A DNA stretch of 44,239 nucleotides from an uncultured Bacilli bacterium (GTDB taxonomy: Bacteria; Bacillota_I; Bacilli_A; RF39; UBA660), in NCBI GenBank assembly GCA_944358945.1, contig CALVSH010000021.1, positions 1 to 44,239 of the forward strand, in the 5' to 3' direction. Both the position numbers and the translations under genes were made by a program. Below, in pieces: positions 1-7,433 of this stretch (position 1 is its first letter; every line of letters starts with the position of its first letter). Under the pieces are notes generated by a model. It saw only the letters and a program-made list of their open reading frames with translations, made no database searches and was not told the origin of the DNA.

Positions 1-112
1 TAATTTGTGTTACTACATTTGGTTCAACTTCAATTACAGTAACTGGAATTAACTTACCGTTCTTAGTGAACACTTGAGTCATTCCAACTTTTTTACCTAA
101 GATTCCTTTCAT
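1..112 (-). CDS. rplC: 50S ribosomal protein L3, N-terminal part
   Basis: The first 37 codons of ribosomal protein L3 run off the left edge of the window. The visible N-terminus begins [15 protein letters not shown], the hallmark L3 start. L3 binds 23S rRNA near the peptidyl transferase centre and is an early assembly protein. The gene lies 16 bases downstream of rpsJ, in the conserved S10 operon order (rpsJ, rplC and so on), so the operon continues beyond the left edge. An AGGAGG-type ribosome binding site stands just upstream of the ATG at 112-110. Confidence 0.97.
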   Translation of the reverse strand, partial: MKGILGKKVGMTQVFTKNGKLIPVTVIEVEPNVVTQI

Positions 113-128
113 TATTATTTCCTCCTAA

Positions 129-440
129 TTATTTTGTTTTGATTTCAATGTTAACCCCGCTTGGTAAATCTAAACGAGCTAATGCATCAATAGTTTCCTT
201 GCTAGGATTTTTGATATCAATAAGTCTTTTGTGCGTACGCATTTCGAATTGTTCACGTGAATCCTTATATTTGTGAACAGCTCTTAAAATTGTGAATTTT
301 TCAATTTCAGTTGGAAGTGGTACTGGACCAGAAATTTCTCCACCTGTTCTTTTGATAGTTTCAACAATTTTAGTCACTGCATTATCAAGAATTCTGTGAT
401 CATATGATTTTAATCTAATACGAACTTTTGATGTTGACAT
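129..440 (-). CDS. rpsJ: 30S ribosomal protein S10
   Basis: A 103-residue protein, the normal length for S10. It opens with a typical S10 start ([13 protein letters not shown]) and contains the conserved [16 protein letters not shown] and [17 protein letters not shown] segments. S10 is part of the small-subunit head and is also the NusE antitermination partner. It is the first gene of the S10 operon, preceded by GGGAGG six bases from the ATG. A 117-base structured leader and a consensus promoter lie upstream, so expression is probably under ribosomal-protein autoregulation (inference). Confidence 0.98.
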   Translation of the reverse strand: MSTSKVRIRLKSYDHRILDNAVTKIVETIKRTGGEISGPVPLPTEIEKFTILRAVHKYKDSREQFEMRTHKRLIDIKNPSKETIDALARLDLPSGVNIEIKTK

Positions 441-557
441 TAAAAATCCTCCCTTCGCCTATATCTAGTATAGACTTGCTCCGTGCAAATAACCCGATAC
501 GTAGTTAACAACTTAACCTGGTGTATCGACAACCTCGCACATCTAAGCAGTCACACG
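441..557 (-). promoter_or_regulatory. Structured leader of the S10 operon
   Basis: Read on the minus strand, the untranslated leader folds into nested helices closing on one axis. 546-552 pairs with 473-480 (7 bp, one bulge); 535-540 pairs with 483-488 (6 bp, one G-U); 523-528 pairs perfectly with 495-500 (CGATAC/GTATCG); and 513-517 pairs with 504-508 around a four-base loop. S10 operon leaders bound by L4 are known in gamma-proteobacteria. A ribosomal-protein-responsive role here is inference from position and structure. No U-tract follows, so this is not a plain terminator. Confidence 0.7.
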
Positions 558-563
558 TACTTA

Positions 564-592
564 ATTATAACAAGTAATATCAACAAATGCAA
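564..592 (-). promoter_or_regulatory. Sigma-A promoter of the S10 operon
   Basis: Minus strand -35 TTGCAT (592-587), a 17-base spacer and -10 TATAAT (569-564). The predicted start is near 557, giving a leader of about 117 bases before rpsJ. It is one of the best promoter matches in the window, as expected for a ribosomal protein operon. Confidence 0.85.
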
Positions 593-610
593 GCAATTTT
601 TTACTTTTTT

Positions 611-640
611 TAAAAAAAATTCTCAGTTTTTCTGAGAACT
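611..640 (-). terminator. Rho-independent terminator after the 162-residue gene
   Basis: Minus strand stem TTCTCAG / CTGAGAA (638-632 with 626-620), loop of five bases, followed by a run of eight T. It lies between the 162-residue gene and the S10 promoter and so insulates the ribosomal operon. Confidence 0.88.
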
Positions 641-672
641 TTTCTTATTATCATCTAAACAATTTTGAATGA

Positions 673-1161
673 CTAGATTTTCTTTTTTTGGGATTGCATT
701 CGACTTTGATACTTTATGTCATTAAAAATTAGGCTATAAGATACTTTATCATCGTTATTACTATTATATCCTCCCTCTGATTCTAAATATTTTTTTAATG
801 GTACTAAAACATTATCTCTATCATATAAAATCTTACCATTTGGTAATTCTTTTAAATCTATCGCACTAACGTTTGTACACCCTACTTTAATCATCTCACT
901 TGGTAAACCAATCTTTTGGCAATTCTGTTCGCTATCGATATTTACATATTTAGTATCTTTGGATACATTATCATCATGTATTTCTACAAATTTGAATGTA
1001 ATATCTCTTTCTGGAGTTAGTGGTGTAACAACATATATTCCAACTACTTCCTTGGCTTTCCATGGATCCCTTTTTATTTTATCAATTTCCTCACTTGCAA
1101 TTGTTGAAATATCATCCATTGCTTTTTTATAAAGTTGATAAGTTCTGTCTTCACTTTCCAT
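673..1161 (-). CDS. Unrecognised 162-residue protein
   Basis: I do not recognise a family. The product is soluble-looking and acidic to neutral, with no signal peptide or membrane segment, and has a lysine-rich tail (QSQKKKI). The N-terminal 45 residues look helical; the middle looks beta-rich (VVGIYVVTPLTPERDITFKFVEIHD). One cysteine near residue 81 and another near 94 are not arranged as a metal site. The ATG at 1161 has an AAGGA site nine bases upstream. It has its own promoter at the end of dinB and its own terminator, so it is a single-gene unit. Confidence 0.7.
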   Translation of the reverse strand: MESEDRTYQLYKKAMDDISTIASEEIDKIKRDPWKAKEVVGIYVVTPLTPERDITFKFVEIHDDNVSKDTKYVNIDSEQNCQKIGLPSEMIKVGCTNVSAIDLKELPNGKILYDRDNVLVPLKKYLESEGGYNSNNDDKVSYSLIFNDIKYQSRMQSQKKKI

Positions 1162-1247
1162 TTTCTTTTCCTTTGCATATATTTTTTGTGTCGATTATTG
1201 TTTTTTTATCCTATTATATATGCCTTTCCTTTCTCTTTTTGGCTTGT

Positions 1248-1276
1248 ATTATAACATATTTTATTTTTTATTTCAA
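1248..1276 (-). promoter_or_regulatory. Promoter of the 162-residue gene
   Basis: Minus strand -35 TTGAAA (1276-1271), 17-base spacer, extended -10 TGT-TATAAT (TATAAT at 1253-1248). The -35 box overlaps the last codon and stop of dinB (TGA at 1275-1273). A second TATAAT at 1218-1213 lacks a clear -35. Confidence 0.7.
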
Positions 1277-2502
1277 TCTTTTTCATTTCTTTTGGATTTT
1301 GGAGCTCCTATAATTTTTAAAGATGCAGGAGCAACAATACTTTTTCCAAACTTTTGATTGATGTCATCGATTGTTTTTTGAATTTCTTCTTCTTGTGTTT
1401 CTTCTTCATTATCTGCATCATCAAAGAGACTTATTTGTTTTTCTTTTGTTTCTTTTAAATCTGCTAGTCTTACCCCAATTAGACGAATTGGGTCTTTTTT
1501 GTAACTAGTTTCAAATATTTTTATGACTAGTTTATAAATCTCTTTTGTACTTTTTGTCAAATATGGTAACTTGGCTTGTGCTGAATAATTTTGAAAGTCA
1601 TTATTTTTATATATGATAGCTACTGTCTTAGCATATTGTTTTTGTTTTCTTAACTCTCTTGTCACATCTTCTGTTTGTCTAAATAATATTTCTTTTAATT
1701 CGTCTTCGTCTGTAACATTGTGATTTAGTGTCTCCGTCGTGGAAATACTGGTTGTCTTGGAACTTCTTGGAGCTACCTTGGTGTTATCGATACCGTGAGA
1801 AGCTTCTTTTAAATACTTGGCCTGACTTTTAAACTTTCTTTCTAGTAGTTTGTCGTTTGCAAAAGCTAAGTCTTTAATCGTATAAATATTTAGTTTATTT
1901 AGCTCTTCCTTGGTTCTTTTTCCTACCATAAATAAATCCCCTACGTCTAAAGGCCATAGTTTTTCTTCGATTTCCTCTTTTAAAAGGGTATGAACTTTAT
2001 CTGGTTTTTCAAAATCTGATGCCATCTTGGCACACAATTTGTTATTTCCTATTCCAATATTAACGGTAAAGCCAAATTTATTTTTGATATCATCTTTTAT
2101 TTTTAGAGCCAGTTGATAATAATCCTTATATAAATATTTGGTACCTGTCATATCTAGAAAGCATTCATCGATAGAAAATTGTTCTAGTACAGGTGAATAT
2201 CTGGATAAGTATTGAAATAAGGCTTTTGATTGTTGATAATACCAATGATAATTTGGAGGAAACATTTGTAGTGATGGACATTTTTTCTTAGCTTGATAGA
2301 TGGTTTCTGCCGTTTTTATACCATACTTTTTAGCAACTGGGGACTTAGCAAGAACGATACCTCGTCTTTCTTTTTCAGAACCTCCTATTATAGATGGTAT
2401 TGTTCTGATATCTGTTTTATAACCTTGTTTTAATAATAAAACAGCAGTCCATGATAAAAAGGCATTGTTTACGTCTATGTGAAAAATCAATCGTTCTTTC
2501 AT
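1273..2502 (-). CDS. dinB: Y-family translesion DNA polymerase (Pol IV, DinB type)
   Basis: A 409-residue error-prone polymerase that copies past damaged bases. The palm holds the catalytic acids Asp10 (FHIDVNN) and Asp112-Glu113 (SIDECFLD); Phe15 fits the steric-gate position that excludes ribonucleotides. Little-finger domain features follow (TETLNHNVTDEDELKEIL). A beta-clamp binding motif QISLFDD lies at about residues 356-362, followed by an acidic linker and a basic tail of some 47 residues, longer than usual. The start has an AGGAG site. The -35 box is preceded by TGTTCGA, also found at uvrA and uvrB, suggesting damage-responsive control. The neighbouring divergent gene encodes an XRE regulator. 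Confidence 0.94.
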   Translation of the reverse strand: MKERLIFHIDVNNAFLSWTAVLLLKQGYKTDIRTIPSIIGGSEKERRGIVLAKSPVAKKYGIKTAETIYQAKKKCPSLQMFPPNYHWYYQQSKALFQYLSRYSPVLEQFSIDECFLDMTGTKYLYKDYYQLALKIKDDIKNKFGFTVNIGIGNNKLCAKMASDFEKPDKVHTLLKEEIEEKLWPLDVGDLFMVGKRTKEELNKLNIYTIKDLAFANDKLLERKFKSQAKYLKEASHGIDNTKVAPRSSKTTSISTTETLNHNVTDEDELKEILFRQTEDVTRELRKQKQYAKTVAIIYKNNDFQNYSAQAKLPYLTKSTKEIYKLVIKIFETSYKKDPIRLIGVRLADLKETKEKQISLFDDADNEEETQEEEIQKTIDDINQKFGKSIVAPASLKIIGAPKSKRNEKD

Positions 2503-2519
2503 ACTATCTCCTCAAGAAC

Positions 2520-2555
2520 ATTATAAAATACTTTTATTTGTGTTGCAATCGAACA
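2520..2555 (-). promoter_or_regulatory. dinB promoter with shared repair-gene operator
   Basis: Minus strand -35 TTGCAA (2548-2543), 17-base spacer, -10 TATAAT (2525-2520). Directly upstream of the -35 sits TGTTCGA (2555-2549), giving TGTTCGATTG, identical in sequence and placement to the uvrA promoter and one base different from the uvrB promoter. CGAACA is also a half-site of the Bacillus LexA box; the second half is absent here. Confidence 0.75.
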
Positions 2556-2629
2556 TTGAAAGATAAGTGTAGTCTTTTGGTTTACATATTATTTTTTAAA
2601 ATTTGGGCATACTAAATCCAGGTGATACT

Positions 2630-2929
2630 ATGGATAAAGAAGAAAGAAAAGAATATGAAAAGTTTTTTAAGAAAGTAGTTATTGAACATATCAGAGAAGC
2701 TAGAAAAGAAAAGGGCTGGACGCAGGCACAACTAGCAGAAGCGGTTTGTGTTTCTCATGAGTTTATACGTAATTTAGAATCTCAAAAGGGAGATGATCAT
2801 TTTTCAGCTTTTACAGTATGGTTAATTGCTCGAGCATTAGATGTTGATTTAAATGATTTATTAGATTTTGATATGGAGGCATTTCGTTCTGTTATAGAAA
2901 AAGCAATGCAAAAGAAGCATCGTCCTTAA
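2630..2929 (+). CDS. XRE-family helix-turn-helix regulator, divergent from dinB
   Basis: A 99-residue DNA-binding protein, one of only two plus-strand genes. The HTH runs from about residue 27 to 70: EARKEKGWTQAQLAEAVCVS, then HEFIRNLESQKG, the recognition helix region, and LIARALDVDLNDLL, the dimer-side helix. A short helical tail follows. I choose ATG 2630 because AGGTGA lies five bases upstream; an in-frame TTG at 2603 has no such site. It shares the 127-base upstream region with dinB, so it may regulate dinB or itself (inference). No LexA-type protease domain is present. Confidence 0.88.
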   Translation: MDKEERKEYEKFFKKVVIEHIREARKEKGWTQAQLAEAVCVSHEFIRNLESQKGDDHFSAFTVWLIARALDVDLNDLLDFDMEAFRSVIEKAMQKKHRP

Positions 2930-2946
2930 GCATTGCTTTATTTTTC
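2900..2946 (+). terminator. Terminator of the XRE gene, inside both convergent gene ends
   Basis: Ten-base stem AAAGCAATGC (2900-2909) with GCATTGCTTT (2930-2939), loop of 20, followed by ATTTTTCT on the plus strand. The left arm is inside the XRE coding sequence and the right arm covers the gpmI stop codon, so the two convergent genes are only eight bases apart. Confidence 0.7.
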
Positions 2947-4440
2947 TATTAAACTTTCTCCTGTCATTTCACTTGGTTTTTCTAGACTCATTAAATCTAG
3001 TATTGTTGGAGCAATATCTCCTAATTTACCAGGATGAAGTTTTAATCCATTCTCGGTAATGATAAAAGGTACTGGATTGGTGGTGTGTGAGGTTACAACG
3101 TTATTATTGTCATCTAACATTTCTTCACAGTTACCGTGATCAGCTGTGACAATTAGTATTCCTCCTAATTCCATTACTTTATCATAAATTTTTCCTAAAT
3201 TTTTATCTACTGTTTCTACTGCTTCAATAGCAGCTTCTAATACACCTGTATGCCCTACCATATCCCCATTAGCAAAGTTAAGTATTACTAGGTCTTGTTC
3301 TGGTAATTCTTTTAATAATGCTTCTGTTACTTCATCGGCACTCATACTTGGTTTTAAATCATAGGTTGCGACCTTTGGCGATGGTATTAATAATTTCTTT
3401 TCCTTCTTATAATCTACTTCTTTTCCTCCATCAAAGAAGAAGGTAACATGAGCATATTTTTCAGTTTCTGCAATTCTTAGTTGTGATAAATCTTGCTTTT
3501 CAATGTATTCTCCTAAAATATTTGTTAATACTGGATCTGAAAAAGCATGTGGTGCTTTTACCGTATTTACTACAGGCATCATGGTAACTGTTTTTACATT
3601 AGTAAATTTTACAGTTTCCATGTCTACTTCAGTAGGATTCGTAATTGCTGTAAACAATTCACGTAATCTATCTTTTCTAAAGTTAAAGGCAATTACTCCA
3701 TCATTTTCTTCTAGTGAACCATTTTCTGTAAATTTTGCTGGTAAAAAGAATTCATCTGTTATATTTTCTTGATAACTTTTTTCTATATATTCTCTTGGAG
3801 AGTTTTGTACTTCTCCTAAATTATTAACAATAACATCATAGGCCTTCTTTAATCTGTCATAGTTATTGTCACGGTCCATAGCATAATATCTTCCACTAAT
3901 AGATGCGATTGTTCCGATTCCTAATTCACTTATTTTTTCTTCTACCTTTTCTATATAGGTGTAGGCACTCCTTGGCGGAACATCTCGACCATCGGTAAAT
4001 AGATGAAGATAAACATTATTTATTTCTTCTTCTTTACACATATCTAGTAAAGCTAGTAAATGATTGATATGTGAATGAACTCCTCCATCGCTTATAAGTC
4101 CCATTAAGTGTAGTTTAGAACCATTTTCTTTTACATGATGCATTACTTTTTTTAGTTCTTCATTATCAAAAAACTCCTGATCTTCGATTGCTTTATTAAT
4201 TAGTTCTAATGGTTGGTAAACAATTCTTCCAGCACCTATGTTCATGTGACCTACTTCACTGTTTCCCATTTGTCCTTCAGGAAGTCCTACTAATCTTCCT
4301 GATGCAGTTAATGTTGTGTGAGGATATGTTTCCCATAGTTTGGTAAAGATTGGATTGTTTGCTAGTTTTACAGCATTCCCATGAGTCTCTTCCCTTAATC
4401 CATATCCATCTAATATTGCTAATACAATTGGTTTTTTCAT
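2938..4440 (-). CDS. gpmI: 2,3-bisphosphoglycerate-independent phosphoglycerate mutase
   Basis: A 500-residue cytosolic enzyme converting 3-phosphoglycerate to 2-phosphoglycerate, using two Mn ions and a phosphoserine intermediate. The alkaline-phosphatase-fold motifs are intact: Asp11 (LAILDGYG), the nucleophile Ser61 (QMGNSEVGHMNIGAGR), HSHINHL near residue 122, TDGRDVPPRS, SGRYYAMDRD, FNFRKDR, and the late metal ligands NFANGDMVGHTG and VTADHGNCEEM. Length matches the family. The start follows GGAGGA and lies 12 bases after the ATPase gene, so both are probably one transcript. gapA, pgk and tpiA lie a few kilobases away but in other units. Confidence 0.97.
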   Translation of the reverse strand: MKKPIVLAILDGYGLREETHGNAVKLANNPIFTKLWETYPHTTLTASGRLVGLPEGQMGNSEVGHMNIGAGRIVYQPLELINKAIEDQEFFDNEELKKVMHHVKENGSKLHLMGLISDGGVHSHINHLLALLDMCKEEEINNVYLHLFTDGRDVPPRSAYTYIEKVEEKISELGIGTIASISGRYYAMDRDNNYDRLKKAYDVIVNNLGEVQNSPREYIEKSYQENITDEFFLPAKFTENGSLEENDGVIAFNFRKDRLRELFTAITNPTEVDMETVKFTNVKTVTMMPVVNTVKAPHAFSDPVLTNILGEYIEKQDLSQLRIAETEKYAHVTFFFDGGKEVDYKKEKKLLIPSPKVATYDLKPSMSADEVTEALLKELPEQDLVILNFANGDMVGHTGVLEAAIEAVETVDKNLGKIYDKVMELGGILIVTADHGNCEEMLDDNNNVVTSHTTNPVPFIITENGLKLHPGKLGDIAPTILDLMSLEKPSEMTGESLIEK

Positions 4441-4452
4441 AATTTGTCCTCC

Positions 4453-5730
4453 TTACATCCTGTTATCGTTTAAACAAAACATTGCATAGATAGGAATATA
4501 TCTTACTCCTTTTTTTGTTGCAAAATTGTTTTCTGTTACTCGATATGCTTCTGTTACTGTAAATTTTTTCATAAATACAGAAAGTGATTTTGCCTTTGAA
4601 TCAGCTTTTGTAATTAATTCTATCGGTATTATTTTACCCATTCTGTTTTGAATTACAAAATTTACCTCTGCTTTTCCTTCTGATTGATAGTAATAAAGAG
4701 CATATCCGGCTTCCGCTAATGCTTTAGCGATACTATTTTCATATAATATCTCTTTTACTTTTTCATCACTAAGTAATTGTTTTGAGGTTACATGAAGCAT
4801 TGAAAATAATAAGCCGTCATCAGGTAAGTATAATTTAAAACTGTCTTTTTGTCTACAACTACTTAGTGGAGATTTTATTGTTTTTACTTTATAACTTCTG
4901 TAAACAATCTGATTATTTACTAAAAAGTTAATGGTACTTTCATATTCTTTAGCTCTTCTTCCTGTTCCAATTACTCCATATTGAAATTTCTTGTTGTCTT
5001 TTTTTAATTGTTCTGGTAGAGATTCTATTACCTCTAATCCTCTTGGAATATCAATTAGATTTTTGCATGAGAATAGTTCTTTTTCATAAACTTCTAATAT
5101 CTTTTGTTTAATAATATCTATTTCTTGTTCACTTTTTCCTTGTAGGTTTGCCGATACTACTTCTGGTAGACCTCCGGTCATTAAGTATTCTTGAAATAAT
5201 TCTAAAGCAAGTTTATGAAAAGGACACGTCTTATGTTTTGTAAAGGATTCTCTAATTAATTCAGATAGAGCCTTCTCATTATGAGACCATAAGAATTCTT
5301 CGAAGTCCATGGCATTCATACTTTTAAACTGTAGTTCTTCTCCTTTAAATACATTTAGGTTTTCTCTACGAGAAGTAATTGCAATAATATGATATTTACT
5401 ATGTTCACTACCAAATAATTTTAAACCTTTTACTATTTCTACACTATCTACATTATCAAAGATTATTAAAGTATCTCCTGGTAGAATAGTTTCTCCTGAT
5501 AATAAAGATAAATTTAGTATTATACGTTCTGTTGATTTTTCTTTTTTGAATAATTCTTCTAATGGTTTATTATTACTGGTATTGAAATAAATTGTATTTT
5601 TGTAATTTGTTTTACCAAATTTTAAGGCAGAATAACTTTTTCCTACTTGTTTAGGGCCATATAAAATTAGTGGTTTTCTAATGATGTCGTTTTGCCATTT
5701 TTCTAGGAATTTATCTATTTTTCGTTCCAT
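4453..5730 (-). CDS. ATP-binding protein of the AAA_14 / DUF4143 type
   Basis: A 425-residue P-loop ATPase. The Walker A motif is GPKQVGKS (residues 25-32) and Walker B is LIIFDNVD (88-95); an arginine-rich sensor region ITSRRE follows. The C-terminal half has the DUF4143-type restriction-nuclease-like layout: NSIAKALAEAGYALYYYQSEGKAEVNFVI ending in a PIELITKAD strand, where the Glu, Val and Lys pattern recalls a PD-(D/E)xK fold. The biological role of this common family is unclear. A consensus promoter and an AGGAGG site precede it. It heads a unit with gpmI, a pairing I cannot explain functionally. Confidence 0.85.
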   Translation of the reverse strand: MERKIDKFLEKWQNDIIRKPLILYGPKQVGKSYSALKFGKTNYKNTIYFNTSNNKPLEELFKKEKSTERIILNLSLLSGETILPGDTLIIFDNVDSVEIVKGLKLFGSEHSKYHIIAITSRRENLNVFKGEELQFKSMNAMDFEEFLWSHNEKALSELIRESFTKHKTCPFHKLALELFQEYLMTGGLPEVVSANLQGKSEQEIDIIKQKILEVYEKELFSCKNLIDIPRGLEVIESLPEQLKKDNKKFQYGVIGTGRRAKEYESTINFLVNNQIVYRSYKVKTIKSPLSSCRQKDSFKLYLPDDGLLFSMLHVTSKQLLSDEKVKEILYENSIAKALAEAGYALYYYQSEGKAEVNFVIQNRMGKIIPIELITKADSKAKSLSVFMKKFTVTEAYRVTENNFATKKGVRYIPIYAMFCLNDNRM

Positions 5731-5763
5731 TATCTGTACCCTCCTAACACAATTTCTAAATTA

Positions 5764-5792
5764 AGTATACTTATTTTTGTAATGAAAGTCAA
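5764..5792 (-). promoter_or_regulatory. Promoter of the ATPase-gpmI unit
   Basis: Minus strand -35 TTGACT (5792-5787), 17-base spacer, -10 TATACT (5769-5764). It lies just downstream of the spo0A terminator. Confidence 0.85.
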
Positions 5793-5800
5793 CGATTCCG

Positions 5801-5829
5801 AAAAAAAAGGCAGACCTTTTTGTCTGTCT
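5801..5829 (-). terminator. Terminator of spo0A
   Basis: Minus strand stem AGACAGAC with GTCTGCCT (5829-5822 with 5815-5808, one mismatch), six-base loop, then eight T. Confidence 0.88.
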
Positions 5830-5838
5830 AAGTTCGTA

Positions 5839-6612
5839 TTAGTTAGCTAATGGTTTAGAAAATTCTAGTCTTAATTTGTCAGCAACCGTTACAATAAATT
5901 CCGAGTTTGTTGGTTTCGCTTTGTCAATATCTACACTGTGTCCAAATATTTCTTCCATTAGTTGCCAGTTACCTCTATTCCAACTTACTTCTATGGCATG
6001 ACGTATTGCTCTTTCTACACGAGATACTGTTGTATTAAATTTCTTTGCAACTTCTGGATATAGTTCCTTAGTAATTCCGCCTACCATCTCGGGATTTTCA
6101 TATACTAAAGTAATACTTTCTCTAATATATTGATAGCCTTTTATGTGTGAGGGTACTCCTAGTTCGTGTAAGGTCTTGGTGATTGCAATTTGTAAATTAT
6201 TGTGATACACATCTACTTCTTTTCCACCAAACTTTACACCTTCGGCTACTTCTAAAATTCTTTTTTCTAAATCTTCTAATTCAAAAGGTTTTAGAATAAA
6301 GTAACTGACACCTAATTCTGATACTTTACGTATCATATCTTGCGTATTATATGAAGTTAGAACAATTACCTTTTTATCAATTGCTTTCTTCTTCATATAT
6401 TCCAGTACTGCAACTCCGTCTTTATTAGGCATGATCAAGTCTAATAGAACTATGTCATACTCATCCTGTTTCTTTTCAATCAAGCGAATTCCCTCTGTAC
6501 CATCATAAGCTTCTAGCGAAATTGTGACATCGGGACGCTCTGTGAAGTATTCCTTAATCATCTCTACTAAACTCTTATTATCATCTACTACTAATACTCT
6601 TGTCTTTTTCAT
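5839..6612 (-). CDS. spo0A: Sporulation master response regulator Spo0A
   Basis: A 257-residue two-domain response regulator. The receiver has the acidic pocket Asp10-Asp11, phosphoacceptor Asp58 ([13 protein letters not shown]), Thr86 and Lys108 (FILKPFE). The C-terminal effector domain carries the Spo0A signature [17 protein letters not shown] and the DNA-recognition stretch [24 protein letters not shown]. In Bacillus and Clostridium, phosphorylated Spo0A binds TGTCGAA-type boxes and starts sporulation. A TGTCGAA box stands upstream of its own promoter, consistent with autoregulation. It is transcribed alone; no other sporulation gene is recognised in the window, so the lineage may sporulate or may use Spo0A for other stationary-phase control. 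Confidence 0.97.
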   Translation of the reverse strand: MKKTRVLVVDDNKSLVEMIKEYFTERPDVTISLEAYDGTEGIRLIEKKQDEYDIVLLDLIMPNKDGVAVLEYMKKKAIDKKVIVLTSYNTQDMIRKVSELGVSYFILKPFELEDLEKRILEVAEGVKFGGKEVDVYHNNLQIAITKTLHELGVPSHIKGYQYIRESITLVYENPEMVGGITKELYPEVAKKFNTTVSRVERAIRHAIEVSWNRGNWQLMEEIFGHSVDIDKAKPTNSEFIVTVADKLRLEFSKPLAN

Positions 6613-6643
6613 TTATTCTCCTCTCAGTACTGCACGTATTTTC

Positions 6644-6649
6644 ATTATA
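6644..6649 (-). promoter_or_regulatory. spo0A -10 region
   Basis: Minus strand TATAAT at 6649-6644, about 31 bases before the ATG. The -35 position (6672-6667) reads TATCAT, a poor match, which fits an activated promoter. A TTTCGAA-like element lies at 6657-6663 between the two. Confidence 0.55.
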
Positions 6650-6675
6650 TACTGCTTTTCGAAAAAATGATAGAG

Positions 6676-6706
6676 AAAAAAAAGACAAGTTTTGTCGAAA
6701 CTGTCT
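6676..6706 (-). terminator. Terminator of the pgk-GNAT-tpiA unit
   Basis: Minus strand stem AGACA-GTTT with AAAC-T-TGTCT (one bulge), loop around CGACA, then eight T (6683-6676). It starts eight bases past the tpiA stop. Confidence 0.82.
6693..6699 (+). promoter_or_regulatory. 0A-box-like heptamer TGTCGAA upstream of spo0A
   Basis: An exact TGTCGAA, the consensus Spo0A binding box of Bacillus, about 55-60 bases upstream of the predicted spo0A start. It also forms the loop side of the tpiA terminator. The role is inferred from sequence and position only. Confidence 0.45.
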
Positions 6707-6713
6707 AATTTGT

Positions 6714-7415
6714 CTAATTTTTTAATTTTTTTAAGAAAATTTTTAATTGTTCTGGTTTTAAACTTAGTCCACCAACTAAATATCCATCAAGATTTGGAAT
6801 ACTTTTTAATTCGTCTATATTTTTTTCATTAGCACTTCCTCCATACAATACCTTGTTATGTGGATATTTTGTTTTTATAAATTCTATTATTTCACTTATT
6901 TCTTCTGTTGTTGGTATGATACCTGTTCCAATTGACCAAATTGGTTCGTAGGCGATTACTATTTTTTGTTGTTCAACTGGTGTTAATTCTTGTAAGACTT
7001 CTTTTAAATCTTTTTCTATTACTTGTTTTTCTTGGTGAGAATTTCTTTCTTGTTCTGTTTCACCAATACATAGTATAGGTATTATATTGCAGGATAGCAA
7101 CCTTTTTACTTTGTCTTTTATTTGTTCGTTAGTCTCTTGTTGATATAGTCTTCTTTCAGAATGTCCTACTAAGCAATATAAGACATCTAGTGATTTTAGT
7201 TGGGAAGCAGATACTTCTCCTGTATAAGCACCACATTCTTTATCACTGACATTTTGTGCACCAAGTTTCATATTTGTTAAGTTTACTTTATCTAAATATA
7301 TATTACTAGGACAAAGTATTAAATCAATATCTGTTTTTATTTCTTGTAATTGTTGTTGGTAGATTGTGAACTCTTCTTTATTTAAATTACATTTATTGTT
7401 TAATGCTACTATCAT
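6714..7415 (-). CDS. tpiA: Triosephosphate isomerase
   Basis: A 233-residue TIM-barrel enzyme interconverting dihydroxyacetone phosphate and glyceraldehyde 3-phosphate. Catalytic His85 lies in CLVGHSERR and Glu157 in AYEPIWSIGTG; the phosphate-gripping loop YGGSANEKN and LVGGLSLKP follow. The N-terminal substrate motif, usually NWKMN, reads NNKCN (Asn6, Lys8), keeping the two functional residues. At 233 residues it is somewhat shorter than the usual 245-255, from a short start and trimmed helices. It is the last gene of the unit with pgk and a GNAT gene, 18 bases downstream of the latter. Confidence 0.96.
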   Translation of the reverse strand: MIVALNNKCNLNKEEFTIYQQQLQEIKTDIDLILCPSNIYLDKVNLTNMKLGAQNVSDKECGAYTGEVSASQLKSLDVLYCLVGHSERRLYQQETNEQIKDKVKRLLSCNIIPILCIGETEQERNSHQEKQVIEKDLKEVLQELTPVEQQKIVIAYEPIWSIGTGIIPTTEEISEIIEFIKTKYPHNKVLYGGSANEKNIDELKSIPNLDGYLVGGLSLKPEQLKIFLKKLKN

Positions 7416-7433
7416 TTTATCAATTCCCCTCTT

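Noticed and set aside
2546..2561. Full palindromic Bacillus LexA box at dinB
   Set aside because: Only the CGAAC half is present; the right half reads AAAGA instead of GTTCG. Kept instead as a shared decamer finding.
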